Origin: Enterocloster asparagiformis
GTDB taxonomy: Bacteria; Bacillota; Clostridia; Lachnospirales; Lachnospiraceae
DNA length: 64,000 nucleotides
NCBI GenBank assembly: GCA_018380885.1
Contig: JAGZSY010000004.1
Coordinates: 278,417 to 342,416 of the forward strand
Reading direction: 5' to 3'
The notes beneath the pieces were generated by a model, which saw only the letters and a program-made list of their open reading frames with translations, was not told where the DNA came from and made no database searches. Shown here one piece after another: positions 19,770 to 27,763 of the stretch; positions within the stretch are counted from its first letter, which is position 1; each line of letters starts with the position of its first letter. The position numbers were made by a program, and so were the translations under genes.

Positions 19770-20735
19770 ATGAATAAGAAAAATAAAAATCTGAAAAAGT
19801 ATTTGGGCGAAAACAGCGCATTGGTCGCACTGGTATTGCTGTTTGTGATCGCAGTTGCGCTGAAGGGGACCACATTTTTGAATATACGCAATATTACCAA
19901 TATTTTCCTGAACAACTCCATTATCGGAATCGTGGCCCTGGGCATGACGATCATCATTATCACCGGCGGAATCGATCTGTCCGTAGGCTCTCAGCTGGCG
20001 GCCACCGGTCTGATCGCAATCTCCGTGATGAACGCCACCCAGAGCATTCCCCTGGGCATTCTTGCCGGCATCGGAGCGGGAACGGTCATGGGGCTCTGCG
20101 CCGGCGCGCTGATTGCAAAATGCAGCATCCCGGCCTTTATCGTGACCCTGGGCACCATGAGTATTTTCCGGTCCGTATCACAGTATTTTTTCAAGGGAGG
20201 CGGCATCCTGGCCAAGGGGGACTGCGCAGAGCCATTTATCGCGATCTCTAACACGCGGCTGTTTGGGGCGATACCGCTTCCGATCATATACTGGCTGCTG
20301 CTGGCCGCGCTTATGGCGGTCTTTACCAACAAGACTGCCATGGGGCGCCATGTGTATGCGGTGGGCAGCAACGAGAAGGCCACCAAGCTGTCCGGGATCA
20401 ACACCGCCAAGGTAAAGATCGCCACCTATGTGATATCCGGCGCCCTGGTGGGAACCGCGGCCATTGTGGAGGCCTCCAGGCTGGGCAGCATGAACTCCGC
20501 CTCCTCCGGCACGTCCTATGAGATGGATGCCATCGCAGCGGTGGTCATCGGCGGAACCAGCATGTCCGGCGGCCGCGGGCGCATTATCGGCACTGTGTTC
20601 GGAACCCTGACGCTGGGCCTGATCAACAATATGATGAACCTTTTGGGCGTTCCCACCTTCCTGGTGTCGGCCATCAAGGGGGCCATCATCATCGGCGCGG
20701 TTCTGCTCCAGAAGCAGCTGGACACACGGGAATAA
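19770..20735 (+). CDS. Sugar ABC transporter permease (RbsC-like)
   Basis: A 321-residue multi-spanning membrane protein with eight to ten hydrophobic segments and the conserved TIIIITGGIDLSVGS motif (about 50-64) of the ribose/xylose permease family, plus the GRNIYAVGSN-like element HVYAVGSNEKATKLSGI. ATG 19770 follows AGAGGAG; the longer frame to 19674 overlaps the ATPase gene and has no site. It completes the binding protein-ATPase-permease set. Confidence 0.93.
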   Translation: MNKKNKNLKKYLGENSALVALVLLFVIAVALKGTTFLNIRNITNIFLNNSIIGIVALGMTIIIITGGIDLSVGSQLAATGLIAISVMNATQSIPLGILAGIGAGTVMGLCAGALIAKCSIPAFIVTLGTMSIFRSVSQYFFKGGGILAKGDCAEPFIAISNTRLFGAIPLPIIYWLLLAALMAVFTNKTAMGRHVYAVGSNEKATKLSGINTAKVKIATYVISGALVGTAAIVEASRLGSMNSASSGTSYEMDAIAAVVIGGTSMSGGRGRIIGTVFGTLTLGLINNMMNLLGVPTFLVSAIKGAIIIGAVLLQKQLDTRE

Positions 20736-20759
20736 AAGGAAGGGACAGAGGAGATACAT

Positions 20760-21647
20760 ATGGGGGACAGATGGCATGCGGCCCTGGATATGGGAGGCAC
20801 CAAGATTGCGGTGGGGCTGGTTAAAAATCAACGGCAGGTGGCGGAGCAGGAGCGCATTCCCAGCCGCGCCCCGGATCCGGCGGCCGCGGTGGCACAGATC
20901 GGACGGATTCTGAGACGGCAGTGCGGCCGGGCGGGCATCGAATTGTCACAGCTTAGCGGCGCCGGTATCGTCTGCGCCGGGCCGGTGGATACGGAGCGGG
21001 GGACCATTGAAAATCCTTACACGCTTCCGGACTGGGAGCATTATCCCATTGCCGCGGCCCTGCAGCGGGAGCTCTCCGTTCCAGTAAAGCTGGAAAACGA
21101 CGCCAACGGGGCGCTGATGGGGGAAATCCGCCTTCAGGGGCTGTCAGAGCGGCGGGTGATGATGATCACCTTCGGCACGGGCATCGGCGCTGCGTTCTGG
21201 AACGGCAGGGAGCTGTACCGCACCGGTGGCAGATACCATCCGGAGCTGGGGCATATAATTATAGGAGGGGAGAGGAGCGGCTGCTACTGCGGCAGAGACG
21301 GGTGCATGGAGAGCCTGCTGTCCGGCACGGCCCTCCACAGGCGGGCAAAGCAGGCGGGCTATCAGGACTTTATGGAGGCTGTAAATGGGGCGGAAGCCGG
21401 GGAGCCGGCCGCAGCAGGTCTGCTGGCCCGGGTGGAGAAGGAGCTATGCAGCGCGCTGTGGAATTTCGGCCTTCTGTTCCAACCGGACGTCTATGTGTTC
21501 GGCGGCGGAATGGGGGAGGCGTGCTTTGACCTTCTGTCCGCCATGGCGCGCCGGGCCTCCATGGCGGAGGACTTTGTCAGGCCCTTTGAGATTCTGCCCG
21601 GGAGCCGGGACGTGAACCCGGCTCTGGTGGGAGGCGCAAATCTGTAA
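20760..21647 (+). CDS. ROK family sugar kinase
   Basis: A 295-residue kinase. The phosphate-binding motif DMGGTKIAVGL lies at about residues 10-20. NDANGALMGE contains the catalytic-base Asp region, and GHIIIGGERSGCYCGRDG with the following CME supplies the ROK zinc site (His plus CxCGxxGCxE). It should phosphorylate the imported hexose in the cytoplasm. ROK kinases vary in specificity (glucose, allose, fructose, N-acetylmannosamine), so the sugar is open. It is last in the operon and is followed by a strong hairpin. Confidence 0.9.
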   Translation: MGDRWHAALDMGGTKIAVGLVKNQRQVAEQERIPSRAPDPAAAVAQIGRILRRQCGRAGIELSQLSGAGIVCAGPVDTERGTIENPYTLPDWEHYPIAAALQRELSVPVKLENDANGALMGEIRLQGLSERRVMMITFGTGIGAAFWNGRELYRTGGRYHPELGHIIIGGERSGCYCGRDGCMESLLSGTALHRRAKQAGYQDFMEAVNGAEAGEPAAAGLLARVEKELCSALWNFGLLFQPDVYVFGGGMGEACFDLLSAMARRASMAEDFVRPFEILPGSRDVNPALVGGANL

Positions 21648-21667
21648 ACGGCCGGGTCAGCCCGCAC

Positions 21668-21700
21668 AGCCTATGAATCCCCAGGATTCATAGGCTTTAC
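21668..21700 (+). terminator. Terminator of the sugar operon
   Basis: AGCCTATGAATCC (21668-21680) pairs perfectly with GGATTCATAGGCT (21684-21696) around CCA. A short T-rich tail (TTTACTTT) follows. It lies 20 bases after the ROK kinase stop. Confidence 0.75.
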
Positions 21701-21739
21701 TTTCCGCCCGTCGGGTGTTAAAATGAAACCGGAACTGTG

Positions 21740-21767
21740 TCCGCAGGGGGATTTTCCGCCCTGCGGA
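21740..21767. repeat. Hairpin preceding the tandem repeat
   Basis: TCCGCAGGG (21740-21748) pairs perfectly with CCCTGCGGA (21759-21767) across a 10-base loop. It lies seven bases before the first unit of the 41-bp repeat and may be part of the same element. Confidence 0.55.
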
Positions 21768-21773
21768 TTATGA

Positions 21774-21868
21774 TTGAATGCAATGGGCCGCTGGCACAGC
21801 CTGCGGGCGATTGTTTGAATGCAATGGGCCGCTGGCACAGCCTGCGGGCGATTGCTTGAATGCAATGG
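21774..21868. repeat. 41-bp tandem repeat, about 2.3 copies
   Basis: Units begin with TTGAATGCAATGG at 21774, 21815 and 21856, an exact 41-base period; the first two are full length and nearly identical, the third diverges after 13 bases. Each full unit contains GCTGGCACAGCCTGC (21790-21804, 21831-21845), an imperfect hairpin. It lies directly upstream of the ywlC gene and may bear on its expression. Confidence 0.8.
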
Positions 21869-21913
21869 CAGCGGCGGTCTGCGGCCCAATGCCGGCGGGT
21901 GAGGAACACGAAG

Positions 21914-22996
21914 ATGGAGACAAAGCGAATTAAAATTGAAGATACAGCCAGAATACGGGACAAGGAGCTCCTGGAGGCGGCGGAGATACTGCGGGAGGGC
22001 GGCCTGGTGGCGTTTCCCACGGAGACGGTGTACGGCCTGGGAGCCAACGCCCTGGACGAGGCGGCGGCCAGGAAAATCTACGAGGCCAAGGGGCGCCCGT
22101 CGGACAATCCGCTGATCGCCCATGTGGCGAGCCCGGAGGAGGTGGAGCCTCTTGTGGAGTACATACCTGAGAACGGGCGGAAGCTGATGGAGGCGTTCTG
22201 GCCGGGACCGCTGACTATGATCTTCCCCAAGAGCGCGGCCGTGCCCTACGGCACCACCGGCGGCCTGGATACGGTGGCGATCCGGATGCCCAGCGATCCG
22301 GTGGCCAACCGCCTGATCGCCCTGGCCGGGGTGCCGGTGGCCGCGCCCAGCGCCAACACCTCCGGGCGGCCCAGCCCCACCACGGCGGACCACGTCTGGC
22401 AGGACATGAACGGGCGCATCGATATGATCATCGACGGCGGCCCGGTGGGCATCGGCGTGGAGTCCACCATTGTGGACGTGTCGTGCCGGATTCCCACCGT
22501 GCTGCGGCCGGGGGCCGTCACCATGGAGATGCTGCGGGAGGTGCTGGGCGAGGTGAAGGTGGACCCGGCGATCCTGGGCCCCATGAGCCCGGACGTGAAG
22601 CCCAAGGCGCCGGGGATGAAGTACAGGCACTATGCGCCCAAGGCGGATTTGACGCTGGTGGAGCCGTCGGAGGATCAGGGCGAGGCCGCGGAGGCTGTGG
22701 AGCGTATGATCCAGCGGGTGAACCAGCTGGCAAAGGAAAAGCTGGAGGCCGGGAACCGGGTGGGCATCATCTGCACCGACGAGTCCCGGGAGCGATACCA
22801 GGGCGGCGTGGTGCGCAGCATCGGCGCCAGGGCGAAGAAGGAGACGGTGGCCCACAACCTGTACGCAGTGCTGCGGGAATTTGACGATCTGAAGGTGGAC
22901 TTTATCTTCTCCGAGAGCTTTTCCGAGGACCATCTGGGCCAGGCGATCATGAACCGCCTGTCCAAGGCCGCGGGATACCATATCGAGCGGGTGTAA
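21914..22996 (+). CDS. ywlC: L-threonylcarbamoyladenylate synthase (Sua5 type)
   Basis: A 360-residue enzyme that makes threonylcarbamoyl-AMP from threonine, bicarbonate and ATP for the universal tRNA modification t6A. The YrdC domain covers about residues 10-205, with the KGRP segment (EAKGRPSDNPL) and PSANTSGRPSPT; the C-terminal Sua5 domain (about 240-360) follows a linker. The two-domain length separates it from the short TsaC type. ATG 21914 has a GAGG site; the longer frame from 21860 starts inside the tandem repeat and is not favoured. Confidence 0.93.
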   Translation: METKRIKIEDTARIRDKELLEAAEILREGGLVAFPTETVYGLGANALDEAAARKIYEAKGRPSDNPLIAHVASPEEVEPLVEYIPENGRKLMEAFWPGPLTMIFPKSAAVPYGTTGGLDTVAIRMPSDPVANRLIALAGVPVAAPSANTSGRPSPTTADHVWQDMNGRIDMIIDGGPVGIGVESTIVDVSCRIPTVLRPGAVTMEMLREVLGEVKVDPAILGPMSPDVKPKAPGMKYRHYAPKADLTLVEPSEDQGEAAEAVERMIQRVNQLAKEKLEAGNRVGIICTDESRERYQGGVVRSIGARAKKETVAHNLYAVLREFDDLKVDFIFSESFSEDHLGQAIMNRLSKAAGYHIERV

Positions 22997-23065
22997 CGCA
23001 GGAGCGGCGAGGCCGGCCCGCGTTCTGAATGTCAAAACGCAGGCGGTATTAAAAAGGAGGGATCC

Positions 23066-23743
23066 ATGGAAAAGCAGACGCTAGGAGAGATCACCGCCCA
23101 GAAGCTGGTGCGGATGATTCAGGAAAAGGGATATGTGCCCGGGGACAAGCTGCCCACGGAGATGGAGCTGTCCGAGGTGCTGGGCGTGGGACGCAATACT
23201 GTGCGGGAGGCGCTGCGGATTCTCATGTCCAGGAACATTGTGACCATCCGCCAGGGCTCCGGCACCTTTATCTCGGAGAAAAACGGCATTCCAGACGACC
23301 CCCTGGGCTTCTCCATGATGGAGGACACAGGCCAGCTGACCAGGGATTTGCTGCAGGTGCGGCTGATTCTGGAGCCGCCCATCGCGGCCCTGGCCGCCCA
23401 GAACGCCACCGAGGAGGATTTGGACCGGCTGGAGCAGGTTCTGGACCAGGTGGAGGCGCTGGTGCGGGAGCGGAAGGATTACGCGGAAAAGGACTCGCAG
23501 TTTCACGCGCAGATCGCCGCCTGCAGCCACAACACGGTGATGTCCAACCTGGTTCCGGTGATCACCGACGGCGTGCGGGTGTTCGCCAGCGCGGTGAAGG
23601 AGACTGAGTATGACCAGACCCTGGTCTCCCACCGGGCCATTTTCGAGGCGATCCGGGATAAAAAGGCCGTGGAAGCCCAGCAGGCCATGTATTTCCATCT
23701 GATGTACAACCAGAACCGGTATGTGAATGAACAGAATATTTAA
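23066..23743 (+). CDS. FadR/GntR family transcriptional regulator (FCD domain)
   Basis: A 225-residue repressor. The winged helix at about 8-72 contains GDKLPTEMELSEVLGVGRNT and VREALRIL, and a helical FCD ligand-binding domain covers about 90-215, with metal-ligand-type His residues in FHAQIAACSHN and SHRAIFEAI. The next operon encodes flavoprotein dehydrogenases, and two perfect ATTCAT-GGG-ATGAAT palindromes lie between, one at this gene's end and one on the downstream promoter. FCD regulators usually sense carboxylic acids, which suggests that the regulated enzymes act on an organic acid. Confidence 0.92.
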   Translation: MEKQTLGEITAQKLVRMIQEKGYVPGDKLPTEMELSEVLGVGRNTVREALRILMSRNIVTIRQGSGTFISEKNGIPDDPLGFSMMEDTGQLTRDLLQVRLILEPPIAALAAQNATEEDLDRLEQVLDQVEALVRERKDYAEKDSQFHAQIAACSHNTVMSNLVPVITDGVRVFASAVKETEYDQTLVSHRAIFEAIRDKKAVEAQQAMYFHLMYNQNRYVNEQNI

Positions 23744-23745
23744 TA

Positions 23746-23760
23746 ATTCATGGGATGAAT
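23746..23760. promoter_or_regulatory. GntR-type operator candidate 1
   Basis: ATTCAT-GGG-ATGAAT, a perfect six-base inverted repeat with N3 spacing, starting three bases after the gntR stop. Its right half is also the left arm of the gntR terminator, so the same bases serve two possible signals. Confidence 0.6.
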
Positions 23761-23783
23761 AATGCGATTCATCCCATTTTTTT
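23751..23783 (+). terminator. Terminator of the fadR/gntR-type gene
   Basis: TGGGATGAAT (23751-23760) pairs perfectly with ATTCATCCCA (23767-23776) around AATGCG and is followed by seven T (23777-23783) apart from the terminal bases. A clear intrinsic terminator. Confidence 0.85.
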
Positions 23784-23794
23784 ATTGACTAATG

Positions 23795-23824
23795 CCGACA
23801 AATGTGGTAAAAATAGACTATATT
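23795..23824 (+). promoter_or_regulatory. Promoter candidate for the GlpA-like operon
   Basis: CCGACA (23795-23800), an 18-base spacer and TATATT (23819-23824). An alternative is TTGACT (23785-23790) with TAAAAA (23808-23813) at 17 bases. Either choice places the operator at 23822-23836 at or just after the -10 box. Confidence 0.5.
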
Positions 23825-23836
23825 CATGGGATGAAT
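23822..23836. promoter_or_regulatory. GntR-type operator candidate 2
   Basis: An exact second copy of ATTCAT-GGG-ATGAAT, 76 bases after the first and overlapping the promoter of the flavoprotein operon. Two identical N3-spaced palindromes flanking a FadR-type gene's 3' side strongly suggest its binding site. Confidence 0.7.
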
Positions 23837-23895
23837 GTATTGCCTATATTCAGAACAAATCATGAATGCCACAGAGATCAGGAGGGGCGGAAGAA

Positions 23896-25359
23896 ATGGA
23901 ACAACGGTATGATGTATTGATTGTAGGCGGAGGCGTGGTCGGCAGCGCCATTGCCAGGGAAATGGCCAGGTACCAGCTGAAGATCGGCGTGCTGGAGAAG
24001 AACCTGGATGTCTGCTACGAGACCAGCGGGCGGAATTCCGCGGTGGTTCACGGCGGTTTCGCCTACGACACCGGGACGCTGAAGGCGAGGCTCTGCGTGG
24101 AAGGAAACAGGATGATGGACCAGCTGTCCCGGGAGCTGGATTTCAGATTCCAGCGCTGCGGAAAGGTGCTGGTGGGCAATACCGGGGAGGATATGGAAAC
24201 CCTGAAGCGCACGCTGAAGCAGGGAGAGGCCAACGGGGCCAGGGGGCTGGTGATCATTGACAAGGAAAAGCTTCATGAGCTGGTGCCCGCGGTGGTGGGA
24301 GAGTTCGCCATGTTTTCGCCCAACAGCGGTATCCTGGACCCCTTCAACTACACCATCGCCCTGGCGGAGAACGCCCACGACAACGGGGTGGACTACTATC
24401 TGGACCACCAGGTGACGGCCATCGACCGGGACGACGACGGTATTTACCGCCTGACGACCAACCGGGGAACGTTTTACACCCGCTGGGTGGTCAACAGCGC
24501 GGGCCTGGGGTGCGGCAGGGTTTCCGATATGCTGGGGATCAAAGGGTACAAGGTGATCGGTTCCAAGGGCGATTATATCATCCTGGACAAACGGACCGGG
24601 CCCCTTCTGCCCATGCCGGTTTATCCGGTGCCCAGCAACACCTACATGGGGATACATGTGACCAACACCACGGACGGGAACGTGATCATCGGGCCCAACG
24701 CTGAGACGGTGACGGATTTTAGCTATTACGGGGTTCCCCAGGAGAATATGGATTACCTGGCAAAGAGCGCCTCCGACCTGTGGCCCTGCATCCGCAAGTC
24801 GGACTACATACGCAACTATTCGGGTATTCTGCCCAAGTGGGTGGACGATCAGGGCGTGATCCAGGATTTTAAGATCGAGATTCGGGACGACCTGGCGCCC
24901 CGTGCCATCAACCTGGTGGGCATCGAGTCCCCGGGCCTGACCGCGGCCGTACCCATCGCGCGGTACGCCATTGAACTTATGAAGGAGCGGGAGGCGCTAA
25001 AGCCCAACCACGGCTTTAACCCGGTGCGCAGGGGCATTGTCCGCTTTGCGGAGCAGTCCCTGGAGGAGCAGGCCCGCCTGGTTGCGGAAAATCCCGACTA
25101 CGGCGAGGTGATCTGCCGCTGCGAGAAGGTGACCAGGGCGGAGATACTCCAGGCCATCCACAATCCGCTGGGCGTGGACACCATGGTGGGCATCAAATAC
25201 AGGACCCGCTCCATGATGGGGCGCTGCCAGGGCGGCTACTGCCAGATGCGCATCGCCAAAATGATCGAGGAAGAGCTGGGCAAACAGGAGACGGACGTGC
25301 GCTATGCCAGGCAGGGCTCACAGATGTTTTTCGGCAAGGTCCGCGGGGAGGTGCGGTGA
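23896..25359 (+). CDS. FAD-dependent dehydrogenase, GlpA/LhgO-like with [2Fe-2S] domain
   Basis: A 487-residue flavoprotein. The N terminus has YDVLIVGGGVVGSAIAREMA, the FAD-binding fingerprint; the DAO fold runs to about 380. The C-terminal BFD-type domain holds CRC (about 410) and GRCQGGYC, giving the CxC...CxxxxC set for a [2Fe-2S] cluster. This is the layout of anaerobic glycerol-3-phosphate dehydrogenase GlpA, but the N-terminal half also resembles L-2-hydroxyglutarate oxidases. No glycerol kinase or glycerol facilitator is nearby, and the regulator is a carboxylate-type FadR, so a 2-hydroxy acid is a real alternative substrate. ATG 23896 has AGGAGG. Confidence 0.85.
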   Translation: MEQRYDVLIVGGGVVGSAIAREMARYQLKIGVLEKNLDVCYETSGRNSAVVHGGFAYDTGTLKARLCVEGNRMMDQLSRELDFRFQRCGKVLVGNTGEDMETLKRTLKQGEANGARGLVIIDKEKLHELVPAVVGEFAMFSPNSGILDPFNYTIALAENAHDNGVDYYLDHQVTAIDRDDDGIYRLTTNRGTFYTRWVVNSAGLGCGRVSDMLGIKGYKVIGSKGDYIILDKRTGPLLPMPVYPVPSNTYMGIHVTNTTDGNVIIGPNAETVTDFSYYGVPQENMDYLAKSASDLWPCIRKSDYIRNYSGILPKWVDDQGVIQDFKIEIRDDLAPRAINLVGIESPGLTAAVPIARYAIELMKEREALKPNHGFNPVRRGIVRFAEQSLEEQARLVAENPDYGEVICRCEKVTRAEILQAIHNPLGVDTMVGIKYRTRSMMGRCQGGYCQMRIAKMIEEELGKQETDVRYARQGSQMFFGKVRGEVR

Positions 25360-26600
25360 TGGAGATGAGAAATGTGGACGTAATTATTGTGGGGGGCGGC
25401 CCGGCCGGTCTGGCGGCCGCGGTAAAGCTGCATGAGCAGGGGATTGTCAACCTGCTGATTATCGAGCGCGAGAAGCAGCTGGGCGGAATCCTGCGCCAGT
25501 GCATACACGACGGCTTCGGGCTGACGCGGTTTAAGACCACCCTCAGCGGGCCGGAGTACGCCCAGCGTTTTATCGATCAGGTGAAGGAACTGGGCATCCC
25601 CTATGTCACGGACACCACGGTGCTGGAGGTATCCGGCGGCAAGGTGGTCACCGCGGTCTCGTCCGCGGGCCTGGTGCGATGGAAGGCCAAGGCTGTGATT
25701 CTGACTATGGGCTGCAGGGAGCGCACCAGGGGCGCCCTGGGGATTCCCGGGGAGCGGCCCGCCGGGGTGTTCACCGCCGGGGTGGCCCAGGCGTATATGA
25801 ACCTGTACAATACCATGCCGGCCAGGGAGGTGGTGATCCTGGGGTCCGGCGATATCGGCATGATCATGGCCCGCCGCCTGACTCTGGAGGGAGCGCACGT
25901 GCAGGCGGTGTTTGAGATTCAGCCCTATCCCAGCGGCCTGCCCCGGAATATTGAACAGTGTCTGAACGATTATGCCATCCCGCTGTATCTGAGCCATACG
26001 GTGACGCAGATACACGGGGACGCGCGGCTGACCGGGGTGACGGTGTCCCGGGTGGACGAACATATGAAGCCAATCCCGGGGACGGAGCGGGAGTACACCT
26101 GCGACACGCTGATTCTCTCCGTGGGGCTGATCCCGGAGAATGAGCTGTCCCTGGACGCCGGGGTGACCTTGGACGGACGTACCAGGGGGGCGCTGGTGGA
26201 CGAGCATTTCCAGACGGATGTGGAGGGCATTTTTGCCGCGGGCAATGTGCTGCACGTCCACGATCTGGTGGATTTCGTGTCCATGGAGGCCGAGGACCTG
26301 GCAAATAGCGCGGCCGAGTATGTGCGCGAGGGACGTCTGCCGGAGTGCCCCATCGCTGTGCACACGGATGGGAATATCAACCACACGGTGCCCCAGCGGG
26401 TGAGCGGCACAAGGTCCTTTAAGCTGTCCATGCGCGTGAACCGGCCGTTAAAGAACTGCCGCATCGTGGTGCGCCAGGGCGGGGCGGAGATCGCGGCAAA
26501 GAAGATGAAAAAAGCCATTCCGGCGGAAATGATCCAGATGACCATCAAGGCGGATCAGATGAGCGGGGGCAAGGATCTGGAGGTGAGTGTGGAATGCTGA
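25359..26600 (+). CDS. NAD(P)/FAD-dependent oxidoreductase, electron-transfer partner
   Basis: A 413-residue two-dinucleotide flavoprotein. The FAD motif VIIVGGGPAGLAAAVKL is at about 7-23, the NAD(P) motif VVILGSGDIGMIMARRL near 155, and the C-terminal FAD motif GIFAAGNVLHVHDLVD near 290. It likely takes electrons from the preceding dehydrogenase through its [2Fe-2S] domain and passes them to NAD(P) or another carrier. The ATG overlaps the upstream stop by one base (TGATG), so the two are translationally coupled. Substrate-level detail is inference. Confidence 0.85.
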   Translation: MEMRNVDVIIVGGGPAGLAAAVKLHEQGIVNLLIIEREKQLGGILRQCIHDGFGLTRFKTTLSGPEYAQRFIDQVKELGIPYVTDTTVLEVSGGKVVTAVSSAGLVRWKAKAVILTMGCRERTRGALGIPGERPAGVFTAGVAQAYMNLYNTMPAREVVILGSGDIGMIMARRLTLEGAHVQAVFEIQPYPSGLPRNIEQCLNDYAIPLYLSHTVTQIHGDARLTGVTVSRVDEHMKPIPGTEREYTCDTLILSVGLIPENELSLDAGVTLDGRTRGALVDEHFQTDVEGIFAAGNVLHVHDLVDFVSMEAEDLANSAAEYVREGRLPECPIAVHTDGNINHTVPQRVSGTRSFKLSMRVNRPLKNCRIVVRQGGAEIAAKKMKKAIPAEMIQMTIKADQMSGGKDLEVSVEC

Positions 26601-26956
26601 GAGAGTTCACGTGTATTATCTGCCCCAACGGGTGCGAGATTTCGGCGGAGATTGAGGACGGCAGGGTGATTTCCATAGAGGGCGCCGCCTGTCCCAAGGG
26701 CAAGGACTATGTGAATCAGGAGCTGACGGACCCGCAGAGGAATATTGCGACCTCGGTGTTGGTGCGGGGAGGGGAACTGCCCCTAGCCAGCGTCAGGCTG
26801 ACCAGAGCGATTCCCAAGGGAAAGATTTTTGCCGTGATGGACCAGATCAAACAGATCGCCCTGGAAGCGCCGGTGGAAGCCGGGACAGTGGTGATCGGGA
26901 ATGTGCTGGGTCTGGGGAGCGACGTGATCGTGACTAAGACTGTGGAGAAGAAGTGA
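26594..26956 (+). CDS. DUF1667 family iron-sulfur-type protein
   Basis: A 120-residue protein starting LREFTCIICPNGCEIS. Cys7, Cys10 and Cys14, with a further Cys in GAACPKGKDY, form a motif suited to a metal or iron-sulfur centre. DUF1667 proteins accompany GlpA/GlpB-like flavoproteins in many clostridia; their role is not established, but electron transfer is the natural guess. It overlaps the upstream gene by seven bases. Confidence 0.85.
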   Translation: MLREFTCIICPNGCEISAEIEDGRVISIEGAACPKGKDYVNQELTDPQRNIATSVLVRGGELPLASVRLTRAIPKGKIFAVMDQIKQIALEAPVEAGTVVIGNVLGLGSDVIVTKTVEKK

Positions 26957-27013
26957 GCCGCCGCGGCCCGGCCGGCGGTGTGGGAAAAGAACTTGATATA
27001 GAAGGAATAAAAA

Positions 27014-27055
27014 GCGCCTCCATGAGCCGGACTAAAAAGCGGCCTGTGGAGGCGC
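27014..27055 (+). terminator. Terminator-like hairpin after the flavoprotein operon
   Basis: GCGCCTCCA (27014-27022) pairs perfectly with TGGAGGCGC (27047-27055), with an inner GCCG/CGGC pairing in the loop. The tail is only TTCTGCGTT on plus; on minus the reverse side carries TTTTTATT, so it may act better in that direction. Confidence 0.55.
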
Positions 27056-27150
27056 TTCTGCGTTAAATCTGATCGGGCCTTGTCCGCAAAGGAGGGCGGG
27101 GCGTCCATGGCGGGGGCTTCTGCTGGAAAATACCTGCGATTTACATGTGA

Positions 27151-27179
27151 TTGTAATTTTGCTAAAATTGTTCTATGAT
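27151..27179 (+). promoter_or_regulatory. Promoter of the deaminase-radical SAM unit
   Basis: TTGTAA (27151-27156), 17-base spacer, TATGAT (27174-27179). It is in an AT-rich pocket of a GC-rich region and lies 86 bases before the deaminase start. Confidence 0.65.
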
Positions 27180-27265
27180 AGAGGGAAACGGTCCCGCGGC
27201 CGGCAGGACGATCTGAGGCCGGCGGCAGGCTATACTTGAAATAATGGATTGAGGAGGTAACGGCG

Positions 27266-27760
27266 ATGTCAGGAAAACGCACGGATTATATTACATGGGA
27301 CGAGTATTTTATGGGGGTGGCCATTTTGGCGGGAAAGCGGTCAAAGGACCCCAGCACCCAGGTGGGCGCCTGCATTGTGAGTCCGGACAACAAGATTCTC
27401 TCCATGGGCTACAACGGTTTCCCCAAAGGCTGCTCCGACGATGAGTTCCCCTGGGGAAAGGAGAGCGAGGGGGAGGACCCCTACAACGCAAAGTATTTCT
27501 ACTCCACCCACAGCGAGCTGAACGCGATTCTCAACTACCGGGGCGGAAGCCTGGAGGGGAGCAAGCTCTACGTGACCCTGTTTCCCTGCAATGAGTGCGC
27601 CAAGGCGATCATCCAGGCCGGCATCAAGACCATTGTGTACGGCCAGGACAAGTATGCCGATACCCCGGCGGTGCGCGCTTCCAAGCGTATGCTGAACGCG
27701 GCGGGGGTGCGCTATTATCAGTATCAGTCCACCGGGCGGAAGATTGAGATCGAGGTGTAA
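27266..27760 (+). CDS. dCMP deaminase (deoxycytidylate deaminase family)
   Basis: A 164-residue zinc deaminase. HSELNAI supplies the zinc His and the proton-shuttle Glu; PCNECAK supplies the two zinc cysteines. The N-terminal DEYFMGVAILAGKRSKDPSTQVGA is cut here only in name: the family-typical PSTQVGA block is present near residue 30. It converts dCMP to dUMP for thymidylate synthesis. The start has a GAGGAGG site. ComEB of Bacillus belongs to the same family; competence roles should not be assumed. Confidence 0.9.
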   Translation: MSGKRTDYITWDEYFMGVAILAGKRSKDPSTQVGACIVSPDNKILSMGYNGFPKGCSDDEFPWGKESEGEDPYNAKYFYSTHSELNAILNYRGGSLEGSKLYVTLFPCNECAKAIIQAGIKTIVYGQDKYADTPAVRASKRMLNAAGVRYYQYQSTGRKIEIEV

Positions 27761-27763
27761 GCC

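Larger units (their letters stand above)
26957..27265. other. 309-base gap between the flavoprotein operon and the deaminase
   Basis: Holds the hairpin at 27014 and the promoter at 27151. Nothing else convincing is visible; a minus-strand frame across it lacks a ribosome binding site and family motifs. Confidence 0.5.

Noticed and set aside
18224..19963. Long minus-strand open frame of 579 codons opposite the RbsA-like ATPase
   Set aside because: It is a shadow of a GC-rich gene, has no ribosome binding site or family motif, and the sense gene is certain. The same holds for long antisense frames at 4622-5803, 9605-10795, 11290-12465, 21671-23035, 38375-39901, 53108-54496 and 56626-57990.
21774..21868. 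Tandem repeat considered as a CRISPR array
   Set aside because: Units are contiguous with no variable spacers, only about 2.3 copies, and no cas gene is present.
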